Positions 1-5,601 of a stretch of 8,490 nucleotides of DNA are shown piece after piece (the first letter of the stretch is position 1; each line of letters starts with the position of its first letter). A model generated the notes under the pieces. It saw nothing but the letters and a program-made list of their open reading frames with translations. It ran no database searches and had not been told where the DNA came from. The stretch lies in the NCBI GenBank assembly GCA_018302185.1, contig JAGVZX010000029.1:1-8490 (forward strand). Reading direction: 5' to 3'. The stretch comes from Candidatus Woesearchaeota archaeon (GTDB lineage Archaea > Nanobdellota > Nanobdellia > Woesearchaeales > UBA10200). The translations under genes were made by a program, and so were the position numbers.

Positions 1-2
1 CC

Positions 3-230
3 ATAACTTTATCTGGTATCCCGCCTACCAAATGCAGCCCTGATCTAGGCAAACAGGGAAAACCTACTGTAAAATTAGGCGATGGAAGAGCGATCATAAC
101 ATGCGAATTCCCTATTGCTAAAGAAAATGGGCTTGCATATAGCACACCATTGCAGATAGAGCTTAATTATGGATATACTGAATCAATCTACACTGACGTA
201 AGGATCATTAATACAGGCGTAGCTAAATGA
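3..230 (+). CDS. C-terminal end of a secreted beta-rich protein (partial, runs off left edge)
   Basis: This is an open frame with no start in the window, giving 75 residues and a TGA stop at 228-230. The segment is beta-strand-like and has two cysteines (visible residues 11 and 34). Its last 40 residues, including ITCEFPIAKE and PLQIELNYGYTE, resemble the C-terminus of the next gene, which has RAVYCTIDFGTT and VNIELTYDFKQF. The shared pattern is an aromatic or hydrophobic residue plus Cys, about 16-20 residues, then the I-E-L-x-Y-x-(Y/F) strand. The two genes are therefore probably tandem paralogs of one exported-protein family. The signal peptide and N-terminal domains lie outside the window. 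I do not recognise a characterised function. A surface or envelope role is inferred only from the lipoprotein-like neighbour. Confidence 0.75.
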   Translation: MTLSGIPPTKCSPDLGKQGKPTVKLGDGRAIITCEFPIAKENGLAYSTPLQIELNYGYTESIYTDVRIINTGVAK

Positions 231-295
231 TAATTTAGAGAAGTAACCTGTAAATATGCTGATATAAGCTAGTTTAAGCGTGAAATTAAGCAAAA

Positions 296-303
296 TTTAT
301 AAA
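296..303 (+). promoter_or_regulatory. candidate TATA box for the lipoprotein-like gene
   Basis: TTTATAAA sits in a run of A and T about 70 bases before the start codon. Transcription from it would start near 322-326, giving a leader of about 45-50 bases that includes the Shine-Dalgarno site at 361. A second TATA-like string, ATTATATAA at 325-333, would instead give a leader of about 15-20 bases. The sequence alone does not decide between them. Confidence 0.4.
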
Positions 304-318
304 TTAAAACATTTTACA

Positions 319-328
319 ATAGGGATTA
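319..328 (+). promoter_or_regulatory. ATAGGGATTA motif near a predicted transcription start
   Basis: This string lies about 22 bases after the TTTATAAA box and 42 bases before the start codon region. It matches ATAGGGGGATTA in the leader of the 165-residue gene (5055-5066) apart from two fewer G, and AT-AGGGGG-TTA in the lamin-tail leader. It is listed as a possible shared regulatory or initiator element; its function is unproven. Confidence 0.3.
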
Positions 329-360
329 TATAACAAATATCCATTTGATAATTGCCAAAA

Positions 361-367
361 GAGGAGG
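361..367 (+). promoter_or_regulatory. strong Shine-Dalgarno site deciding between two adjacent ATG codons
   Basis: GAGGAGG is a strong match to the anti-Shine-Dalgarno end of 16S rRNA. It lies 3 bases before the ATG at 371 and 6 bases before the in-frame ATG at 374. The spacing favours 374, which would remove only one Met from the protein. Confidence 0.75.
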
Positions 368-370
368 AAT

Positions 371-1342
371 ATGATGAAAAACAAAACAATCTTTCTAACA
401 ATATTACTTATTGTGACACTTATACTAGCAAGCTGTGAAGGAGGCTCTTCAGGACAGCCAGGCGGAAAAACTACTGCAGGCGCCCAAGGAAAAGCATTTA
501 TCGGCGGAGATATTGGGTTAGAAGGCGTGTTTTTAACAGGCACCCCTCCTGCTGAAACTTTAGATAATAGTAATGAACCTTTTGATATAACCTTAAAAGT
601 TGAAAATAAAGGTGAATGGGATGTTAATGATGTTGAATCTAATGTGGAAATTGTAGGGATACAACCTGAAGAATTTGACACTACAAGAATAGCACTTAAT
701 AAAAACGCAACTGAATCTTTAACAGGTGCAAAATTAGATTCACAAGGAAATACTATTGCTGGTTCTATATTCTATTATGATTTTAAAGATCTTAAATATA
801 ATAAGAACATTACAGGAAGTTACTCATTCCCATTAAGAGCGAATATGTGTTATACATATGGCACAAAAGCAACTGCCCAGTTATGCATATTAGCTGATTT
901 AACAGGCAAAACAAGAAAGACTGGAGAAACACCATTATGTGAGCCTACTGACACTAATGTCCCTGTAGAAAATTCAGGTTCCCCTGTGCATGTAACTAAT
1001 TTCGCTCAAAGTGTAACAGGTACAAATAAAGTATCATTTAGTTTTAACATAAAAAATGCTGGAAACAGTGATAATAGGGTTTCAGAGAAAAAATCAAAAT
1101 GTAATTCAGAACCTAGTAAAAAAGATAAGATATATGTTAAAGTAGATATTGGATTACCAAAAACAGAAGGTTATGTTAAATTATTTGGAGAAACTTCAGG
1201 TTCTGAAGAAAGAGCAGTCTATTGTACTATAGATTTTGGTACTACTGAGAAATCTGACTTTAAAAAACAAGTTAACATTGAATTAACATATGATTTTAAG
1301 CAGTTTGTTAATACTGACTTGCTGGTCAAGCATGTTGAATAA
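371..1342 (+). CDS. lipoprotein-like secreted beta-sandwich protein of unknown function
   Basis: The product has 323 residues and a classic export signal: a basic start (MMKNK), a hydrophobic core (residues 7-20) and the lipobox-like L-A-S-C with Cys22. A Gly/Ser/Thr-rich linker follows (23-45), typical just after a lipid anchor. Residues 50-155 look like an Ig/CARDB-type beta sandwich (FDITLKVENKGEWDV). A second module (about 157-320) holds cysteines at 160, 172, 190, 244 and 285, which could form disulphides outside the cell, and a further strand motif, FSFNIKNAGN, at 223-232. The C-terminal strands resemble the end of the upstream partial gene. The true start is likely the second ATG (374), given the Shine-Dalgarno spacing. 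The gap of 140 bases to the upstream gene contains its own TATA-like boxes, and a T-rich tract follows the TAA stop. Anchoring to the outer face of the membrane is inferred. No enzymatic motif was seen, and the function is unknown. Confidence 0.85.
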   Translation: MMKNKTIFLTILLIVTLILASCEGGSSGQPGGKTTAGAQGKAFIGGDIGLEGVFLTGTPPAETLDNSNEPFDITLKVENKGEWDVNDVESNVEIVGIQPEEFDTTRIALNKNATESLTGAKLDSQGNTIAGSIFYYDFKDLKYNKNITGSYSFPLRANMCYTYGTKATAQLCILADLTGKTRKTGETPLCEPTDTNVPVENSGSPVHVTNFAQSVTGTNKVSFSFNIKNAGNSDNRVSEKKSKCNSEPSKKDKIYVKVDIGLPKTEGYVKLFGETSGSEERAVYCTIDFGTTEKSDFKKQVNIELTYDFKQFVNTDLLVKHVE

Positions 1343-1357
1343 GAAGAGTTAATTCAA

Positions 1358-1408
1358 TTATTTTTTATTTTTCCTTTTATTGTTTGTTTATTTCTTTTTT
1401 ATTATTTT
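1358..1408 (+). terminator. T-rich archaeal-type terminator tract
   Basis: This stretch begins 16 bases after the stop at 1342 and is almost entirely T on the + strand, with runs of six (1361-1366), five (1368-1372), four (1375-1378) and six (1395-1400). Archaeal RNA polymerase terminates at oligo-T tracts without needing a hairpin, and I see no stable stem here. It would end the + strand transcript before it enters the convergent rfcS gene. On the opposite strand the tract is A-rich, so it should not terminate rfcS. Confidence 0.6.
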
Positions 1409-1457
1409 ACTAATGGGGATAGATTTATTCACATTCAAATTAACCTAACTAAATTAA

Positions 1458-2441
1458 TTATCTAGAAACAACCGTAAACTGCGCTAATAATGCTTCCAAC
1501 TGCAAAAACTCATCTGCCCCTTCGACCATCCTAAACTCTATCTCTGCGCATTTATCGATTAAAGCGACCTTTTTCCTGCTCTCAATGTTTAACTGCCAGA
1601 TTTCCCTTTCTATCTGCCTTATAATATCTAACCCAGACAACCCGTAGTTAAGCATTGTCTCGAGCATCTTATTTTTTGCTTCTATAAACTTATTTTCTAC
1701 AGCAAGATTAAGGAATTCCGCAACCTCTTTTGGCTTTGCCATTGAAGCTAATGAAAATACAAGTTCCTCTGTTATCGCTTCCCCTAGTGCTGCGCAGCTC
1801 TGTAGAATGTTTTCTAATCTTCTACAGTCTCCTCCGCATGCTTCAATTAAAGCTTTCTTTGCTGACTCATCTATCTTAAGACCTTCATCTGTTGAAATTT
1901 TTTCAATTATGCTAATAATGTCTTTTTGGTCCAATGGCTTGAACTTGAACATTGCGCATCTTGATTGTATAGGGTCAATTATCTTGCTAGAATAGTTTGC
2001 GCTTAAGATGAATCTGCATGTCTTGGTGTAATTCTCCATCGTTCTTCTTAATGCCTGCTGAGCTTCTTTTGTTAAGGCATCGCATTCATCCAGATATATG
2101 ATCTTGAACGGCACATCACCTAATGCTCTTGTCCTTGCAAAATCCTTTACTTTGACACGTACAACATCTATGCCTCTTTCATCGCTTGCATTCAGCTCAA
2201 GAAAATTAGATCTCCAGTTGCTGCCAAACAGTTTTCTGGCAACTACAAGCGAAAGTGAAGTTTTGCCTGTGCCTGCAGGTCCAGTAAAAAGAAGATGCGG
2301 CATGTTTTTTGCTTCAATAAAAGCTTTAACACGTTTTACTATATCTTTCTGGCCTCGTATATCGCTAAAGCTCTGCGGCCTGTATTTCTCTATCCAGATT
2401 GCAGTATCATCATTGCTTTGATTGCCTAGTTTTGTTTCCAT
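1458..2441 (-). CDS. rfcS: replication factor C small subunit (clamp loader ATPase)
   Basis: This AAA+ ATPase loads the PCNA sliding clamp onto primed DNA. In archaea several small subunits assemble with one large subunit (RfcL), which is not in this window. The 327 residues match the family's usual length. Motifs in order: the RFC box W-I-E-K-Y-R-P (16-22), Walker A GPAGTGKT (54-61), NASDERG (84-90), Walker B IIYLDECD (114-121), sensor 1 ILSANY (145-150), the SRC arginine-finger motif S-R-C (160-162) and a sensor 2 region GGDCRRLENILQ (203-214). The C-terminal third is the helical collar domain. Walker B reads D-E-C-D rather than the commoner D-E-A-D; both acidic residues are kept. The sensor 2 segment has G-G-D-C where G-D-M or G-D-A is usual. 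The only nearby start is the ATG at 2439-2441, with no Shine-Dalgarno site before it. The gene follows the lamin-tail gene on the same strand after 113 bases and has its own TATA-like box, so it need not be co-transcribed. Confidence 0.96.
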   Translation of the reverse strand: METKLGNQSNDDTAIWIEKYRPQSFSDIRGQKDIVKRVKAFIEAKNMPHLLFTGPAGTGKTSLSLVVARKLFGSNWRSNFLELNASDERGIDVVRVKVKDFARTRALGDVPFKIIYLDECDALTKEAQQALRRTMENYTKTCRFILSANYSSKIIDPIQSRCAMFKFKPLDQKDIISIIEKISTDEGLKIDESAKKALIEACGGDCRRLENILQSCAALGEAITEELVFSLASMAKPKEVAEFLNLAVENKFIEAKNKMLETMLNYGLSGLDIIRQIEREIWQLNIESRKKVALIDKCAEIEFRMVEGADEFLQLEALLAQFTVVSR

Positions 2442-2487
2442 TTTTCAATTAAAGGTTTAATAGTTAATAAAAATATTAAAGGCAGAT

Positions 2488-2499
2488 GATATAAAAAAG
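2488..2499 (-). promoter_or_regulatory. candidate TATA box for rfcS, overlapping an oligo-T stretch
   Basis: On the minus strand this reads CTTTTTTATATC. Transcription would start near 2465-2470, giving a leader of about 25-30 bases without a Shine-Dalgarno site. The same element includes six T on the minus strand (2493-2498) about 57 bases after the lamin-tail gene's stop. It could therefore also act as that gene's terminator. A second AT-rich string at 2472-2480 (TTTAATATT) is a weaker alternative box. Confidence 0.4.
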
Positions 2500-2554
2500 T
2501 ATTGGTTTTAGAGATTGATTCCATTGATTTGTTTTATTTATCAATTTTTTCTAG

Positions 2555-4888
2555 TCAATCTTTTTTGATTATAACTGCTACCTCTATCAGAATTAGTACT
2601 ATAATAACTAATGTCGGCAATAACCTTTTTGCCCTTTCTGAGGTTGAGATGTATTCATCAATCGAATCTTCATCGATTAAGGCAATCTCATCTGCATCAT
2701 CTATTTCCTCACTAACTATTGTCTTTGAGGACTTTGCCTCTAAACTCTTTTTCTTGCTATCTGCAATCAGCTGAGCCTGAGCTCCTTCTTTAGATAAAAG
2801 TTCATATTCACTCTCCTCTGCTACATCTTCAGGATCATCTTCTTCAATATCATTTAAAGCATCATCATCTATTTTCTCGGTTATAACTAAAGTCTCAATA
2901 AGTGAATTAAGAGTTTTCACATTATCCTTTTTGAAATTGACTCTTATCTTATACTCTACTGCTGCAATATCCTTATTGATCAGATTGACCATCTCAAGCT
3001 CTTTTGATTCACGGGCATTGAGAGTTATATTTTTCATATTAGCTTTAATTTTGCCAGAGACAGATTTTCTTCCTAAAGCAACGTAACTATAAACAGAAAA
3101 ATCATGTGCAATATTGTCGTTATTTATGACTTTAACTTTAGAGATTATCTTGTCTCCTGCAGCTGCAACCTTAGGAAAATCTGTAATTTTATATTCAATT
3201 TTTTTGCGTGATGAAGTTGAAAGGATGCTGCTTTCGTCACTATCCTCATCTGCATCATCTAAATTGCCGTTTTCATCCAATTTTAGCTTAGTGACTGAAT
3301 TATCGCAGACATTGCCCGTTATGCCTGCAATATTGATGTCCTTTTTAGTGATTATGCCTAACCCTTCTATAACAAGCTTGTAGCTTCCGTCTTCAAAATC
3401 ATCGTCGCAATTGTCTTTTAGCAAGATTGGGACTGTCATCTCGTAAAATGCCTGTTTTTCATGCAGATTCATTGAAGAAGCCGTTCTGCTGATCTTAGTT
3501 TTGTCTTTATTATCAATAATATATGCAGAGACTGCAGTTTTTGCAGTATCACCTTTGTAGATATTAAGTTTCACTTTGACCAATTGCCCAAACTTGATCT
3601 TATCTGGAGAAACATCAACGATAGTTATGTTTGATTCGTTTCCTGAACCTTTTTTCTTTGCTTTTGCTGCTGTTATTACTGTGCCATTTACCAAGAGCAT
3701 TATCTCTGCTCTATTATCAGAAACCTCATTATCAGAACACGCTAATGAGACAAGTTCTGCTTTGATCAACAAAATCCTATCTATCTCATCTATATCAGGA
3801 GTAAATGTCTTCGTGTTTGTATTGGTGGTATTTTGAAGTTTTTTTATCTCATCTCCCAGAAGGTCAAATACACCATAATTGATAGTAAATGGATAACTCT
3901 CATCGCTTAGGATTAGATCATATTTTATCTTTTCATCATTTTGGTAAAGAATCTTTTCTGCTGAAATATTGATTGAGACATTACATGCGATGTTGGAAGT
4001 ATCAATTACAGTGAAATTTTTGCATGCAAAATCATTTGCTGGATTATTGTCAGCGATGCTTGAGTTTAGAATATAGCCACAAAGCAAATATGTGCCTGTT
4101 GAAGTTGGAATAAAATTACCGGTGTTGCTTGATGAATATCTTGAGATCTCATCCTTGATAAAGACATCTTCTTTAGTTATCTGCCCTGTCCCAGATAATG
4201 AGAGATTATATTTGACAGTAATATTGTTTACTTTACCAGCATTAGGATTCTTATTTACAACCCTAAACAGCTTTGTCTGCTCAATATTGAGATTGATATT
4301 ATCTGCAATGTATGCTTCTAAGGCAAGATCTTGTGTTATTGTCTCCTGTATGCCTATATTCTGCTTTCCAGGAGTGCCTTTGGTAACTACCCCTTCAATA
4401 AACAAATTTGAATTATTGAGTCTTGTTAGTGTCCTGCCATTATTATCTGCGCCCAAGCTGTCGTTGTAAGTCATGTTATCAACAACAACATTAGTATCGT
4501 CTAGTATAGCAATTGTCTCTTCAGTATTTGACAAAGAAAATACGCTGTCTAATAATGTGCCGTTAAAATCAGGATAATCTTTCAGGAAAGTTGCTGCATC
4601 ATCTGCAATTACAGCAAAATCTGAAACTGAAAAGCTGCCATTAACTAAGGTAAGTGAATGCTTTATGTTGTTTTCAAAGAGTTTATAGCCAGATAGGTTT
4701 ATTGCAAACCCTTGGTTATTATTTTGACCATTGCTCTCATTATTATATATCTCGATCCATTCATGCTTGCTGTCTGTTCCAGTTGGATTATACATTATTT
4801 CGTTGATTAAGATAGAAGCATAGCTCAAGCTGGATAACAAGATAGCTAAAAATACACCTAACACAACTAAACGATCTCCTTTTGACAA
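2555..4888 (-). CDS. lamin-tail-domain surface protein with C-terminal membrane anchor
   Basis: The product is a 777-residue exported protein. A signal peptide (1-24, K3 and R6 before a hydrophobic core ending S-Y-A) is followed by a lamin-tail domain (about 25-177). Its hallmarks are ILINEIMYNP, HEWIEIYNN, NLSGYKL, the F-S-L-S-N-T-E-E-T-I-A-I-L-D strand and the closing TKGTPGKQN. Beta-sandwich-like modules follow at about 185-295 (CARDB-like), 300-400, 420-525 and 565-670. Then come a very acidic, probably flexible stalk (about 670-748), a hydrophobic anchor (757-774) and a short K-K-D tail. About 18 N-x-S/T sequons lie at residues 50-620, all but one before residue 421, and six cysteines occur at 270-528; both suit an extracellular, glycosylated protein. 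Lamin-tail domains in prokaryotic surface proteins are thought to bind ligands or surfaces; the partner here is unknown. The apparent start is TTG (4886-4888), with an in-frame stop three codons upstream. GTG at codon 9 (4862-4864) is an alternative, but it would remove the basic residues of the signal peptide. Confidence 0.88.
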   Translation of the reverse strand: MSKGDRLVVLGVFLAILLSSLSYASILINEIMYNPTGTDSKHEWIEIYNNESNGQNNNQGFAINLSGYKLFENNIKHSLTLVNGSFSVSDFAVIADDAATFLKDYPDFNGTLLDSVFSLSNTEETIAILDDTNVVVDNMTYNDSLGADNNGRTLTRLNNSNLFIEGVVTKGTPGKQNIGIQETITQDLALEAYIADNINLNIEQTKLFRVVNKNPNAGKVNNITVKYNLSLSGTGQITKEDVFIKDEISRYSSSNTGNFIPTSTGTYLLCGYILNSSIADNNPANDFACKNFTVIDTSNIACNVSINISAEKILYQNDEKIKYDLILSDESYPFTINYGVFDLLGDEIKKLQNTTNTNTKTFTPDIDEIDRILLIKAELVSLACSDNEVSDNRAEIMLLVNGTVITAAKAKKKGSGNESNITIVDVSPDKIKFGQLVKVKLNIYKGDTAKTAVSAYIIDNKDKTKISRTASSMNLHEKQAFYEMTVPILLKDNCDDDFEDGSYKLVIEGLGIITKKDINIAGITGNVCDNSVTKLKLDENGNLDDADEDSDESSILSTSSRKKIEYKITDFPKVAAAGDKIISKVKVINNDNIAHDFSVYSYVALGRKSVSGKIKANMKNITLNARESKELEMVNLINKDIAAVEYKIRVNFKKDNVKTLNSLIETLVITEKIDDDALNDIEEDDPEDVAEESEYELLSKEGAQAQLIADSKKKSLEAKSSKTIVSEEIDDADEIALIDEDSIDEYISTSERAKRLLPTLVIIVLILIEVAVIIKKD

Positions 4889-4898
4889 ATTAACCCCC
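4874..4898 (-). promoter_or_regulatory. ambiguous ribosome binding region of the lamin-tail gene
   Basis: Read on the minus strand, GGGGG (4894-4898) stands 5 bases before the TTG start (4886-4888). Inside the coding frame, at codons 4-5, is the better Shine-Dalgarno core GGAGAT (4874-4879), which stands 9 bases before a GTG at codon 9. The first reading keeps K3 and R6 ahead of the hydrophobic signal core, and I prefer it. The second would be a better ribosome site but a poorer signal peptide. Confidence 0.45.
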
Positions 4899-4908
4899 TA
4901 TACCCCTA
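4892..4908 (-). promoter_or_regulatory. tandem TAGGGG motif in the lamin-tail gene leader
   Basis: The minus strand reads TAGGGG-TA-TAGGGGG-TT, beginning about 25 bases after the TATA box, at the predicted transcription start, and running into the ribosome site. Runs of four and five G stand out in this AT-rich intergenic region. The same ATAGGGGG is found in the divergent gene's leader at 5055-5062 on the opposite strand. Confidence 0.35.
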
Positions 4909-4927
4909 GCGAAGTTATTATTGCATG

Positions 4928-4937
4928 TTTTAAAAAG
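4928..4937 (-). promoter_or_regulatory. candidate TATA box for the lamin-tail gene
   Basis: The minus strand reads CTTTTTAAAA, centred about 45 bases before the TTG start. At normal archaeal spacing transcription would start near 4907, leaving a leader of about 20 bases consisting largely of TAGGGGTATAGGGGG followed by TTAAT. The core TTTTAAAA is self-complementary, but the gene on the other side has its own box at 5025-5034. Confidence 0.45.
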
Positions 4938-5024
4938 TTTGAGATTTATTGGTAGTTTATTGGCATGAACAGAATTCAGCTTAATCAGGGATATAACCAC
5001 TAAATAGAAGTAAAAAAACACAAC

Positions 5025-5034
5025 ATTTAAAAAG
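5025..5034 (+). promoter_or_regulatory. candidate TATA box for the 165-residue protein gene
   Basis: ATTTAAAAAG is centred about 26 bases before the ATAGGGGG string at 5055, the expected distance from an archaeal TATA box to a transcription start. This predicts a leader of about 47-49 bases containing the Shine-Dalgarno site at 5094. Confidence 0.45.
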
Positions 5035-5042
5035 GCTTTAGT

Positions 5043-5064
5043 ATCCCTAATACCATAGGGGGAT
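5043..5064 (+). repeat. short imperfect inverted repeat at the predicted transcription start
   Basis: The arms CCCTA (5045-5049) and TAGGG (5056-5060) pair perfectly around a six-base spacer, ATACCA. The flanking AT and GGAT extend the symmetry imperfectly (ATCCCTA against TAGGGGGAT). It straddles the predicted start of the 165-residue gene's transcript, so an operator is more likely than a leader hairpin. The arms are short and chance is possible. Confidence 0.35.
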
Positions 5065-5066
5065 TA
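5055..5066 (+). promoter_or_regulatory. ATAGGGGGATTA motif in the leader of the 165-residue gene
   Basis: It lies about 26 bases after the TATA box, at the predicted transcription start, and forms one arm of the inverted repeat at 5043-5064. It mirrors the motif in the lamin-tail leader across the divergent region, so one regulator could act on both promoters. This is an inference from spacing and similarity only. Confidence 0.35.
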
Positions 5067-5093
5067 GGTAACTAGTTTAAGATCAAATTTTTT

Positions 5094-5099
5094 AGGTGA
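5094..5099 (+). promoter_or_regulatory. Shine-Dalgarno site of the 165-residue protein gene
   Basis: AGGTGA ends 4 bases before the ATG at 5104 (its AGGTG core ends 5 bases before). It is a good archaeal match and supports this start codon. Confidence 0.65.
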
Positions 5100-5103
5100 A
5101 TTT

Positions 5104-5601
5104 ATGGATATTGGTCAGCTAGTAATACAACAAAAAGTAAGATGGGTATTAGAAGTAAAAGATGTAACTGCACAACGTAAAACATTAGACCATGTTATAC
5201 TACATGAAACTAATGGTCAACGAACTTGCCAATCCGCCCTATTTTACGATGGTTCTAAAACATTCATTTATATTGGTAAAACACCTATCACAATTGAAGG
5301 GACTATAATAGATGCTAAAGAAGAAGAGGAAGGCATAATAAGAGTAGAATTATCTAAGGTAATGTGCTCAACCCCTGACGGTAGTATGATGAACTTTAGA
5401 TACAGGCAGCCAATTGAGGGAGCAAAAGAGTATAGGCAGGATGTTAGAAGAGAAGATTTTATGGAAGCAACTGCTGCATTTGAAACACATCTTGCAGATA
5501 GGCGTCAAAGAGAAGCAACTAGAAGCCAATCAACAAGAGTAGGTGTTTCAGAAAAAAGCCCTAAATATTTTCCTAAAGCTGATGTTTATATAAGATTATG
5601 A
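5104..5601 (+). CDS. hypothetical protein, 165 residues, family not recognised
   Basis: This is a soluble protein with no signal peptide or membrane segment. Residues 1-100 are rich in alternating hydrophobic residues typical of beta strands (WVLEVKDV, SALFYDG, TFIYIGKTPITIEGTII, GIIRVELSKV), suggesting a small beta barrel or sandwich. An acidic turn D-A-K-E-E-E-E-G (70-77) separates two strands. Residues 105-145 are highly charged and probably helical, with many Arg and Glu (YRQDVRREDFM, LADRRQREATR), followed by a Ser/Lys-rich tail. Two cysteines (42, 88) form no metal motif. The beta-then-basic-helix layout could suit nucleic-acid or protein binding, but no diagnostic motif supports it. 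It has its own promoter and Shine-Dalgarno site, diverges from the lamin-tail gene, and its TGA stop abuts the stop of the convergent 500-residue gene. A real gene is supported by the start signals and the clean open frame. The function is unknown. Confidence 0.8.
   Translation: MDIGQLVIQQKVRWVLEVKDVTAQRKTLDHVILHETNGQRTCQSALFYDGSKTFIYIGKTPITIEGTIIDAKEEEEGIIRVELSKVMCSTPDGSMMNFRYRQPIEGAKEYRQDVRREDFMEATAAFETHLADRRQREATRSQSTRVGVSEKSPKYFPKADVYIRL
5552..5557 (-). terminator. candidate oligo-T terminator of the 500-residue gene, inside the opposing gene
   Basis: On the minus strand this is six T in the context GGGC-TTTTTT-C, about 45 bases past the 500-residue gene's stop and inside the 165-residue gene. 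Because the two stops abut, any terminator must lie in the opposite coding sequence. On the other strand, TTTTT at 5622-5626 could likewise end the 165-residue gene's transcript. Confidence 0.3.

Noticed and set aside
118..118. The Asp-Glu-Cys-Asp Walker B of RfcS as a sign of an inactive clamp loader (position given in residues)
   Set aside because: Both acidic residues needed for ATP hydrolysis are present; Ala to Cys between them is a mild change.
251..276. Imperfect palindrome after the first gene as a hairpin terminator
   Set aside because: Pairing is interrupted (TAAA and GCT arms with mismatches between), and no T run follows.
304..681. Minus strand open frame of 125 residues opposite the lipoprotein-like gene
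   Set aside because: It lies largely antisense to a gene with a strong ribosome site and signal peptide, and its product has no recognisable motif.
1807..2774. Plus strand open frames across rfcS and the 3' end of the lamin-tail gene
   Set aside because: They are shadows of strongly supported minus strand genes and lack start signals or recognisable products.
3114..4469. Three plus strand open frames inside the lamin-tail gene
   Set aside because: They are antisense to a frame with clear domain structure throughout and show no family features of their own.
4892..4908. CCCCTATACCCCTA as a telomere-like or CRISPR-like repeat
   Set aside because: There are only two short units, with no array and no spacers; it is better explained as part of a promoter or leader.
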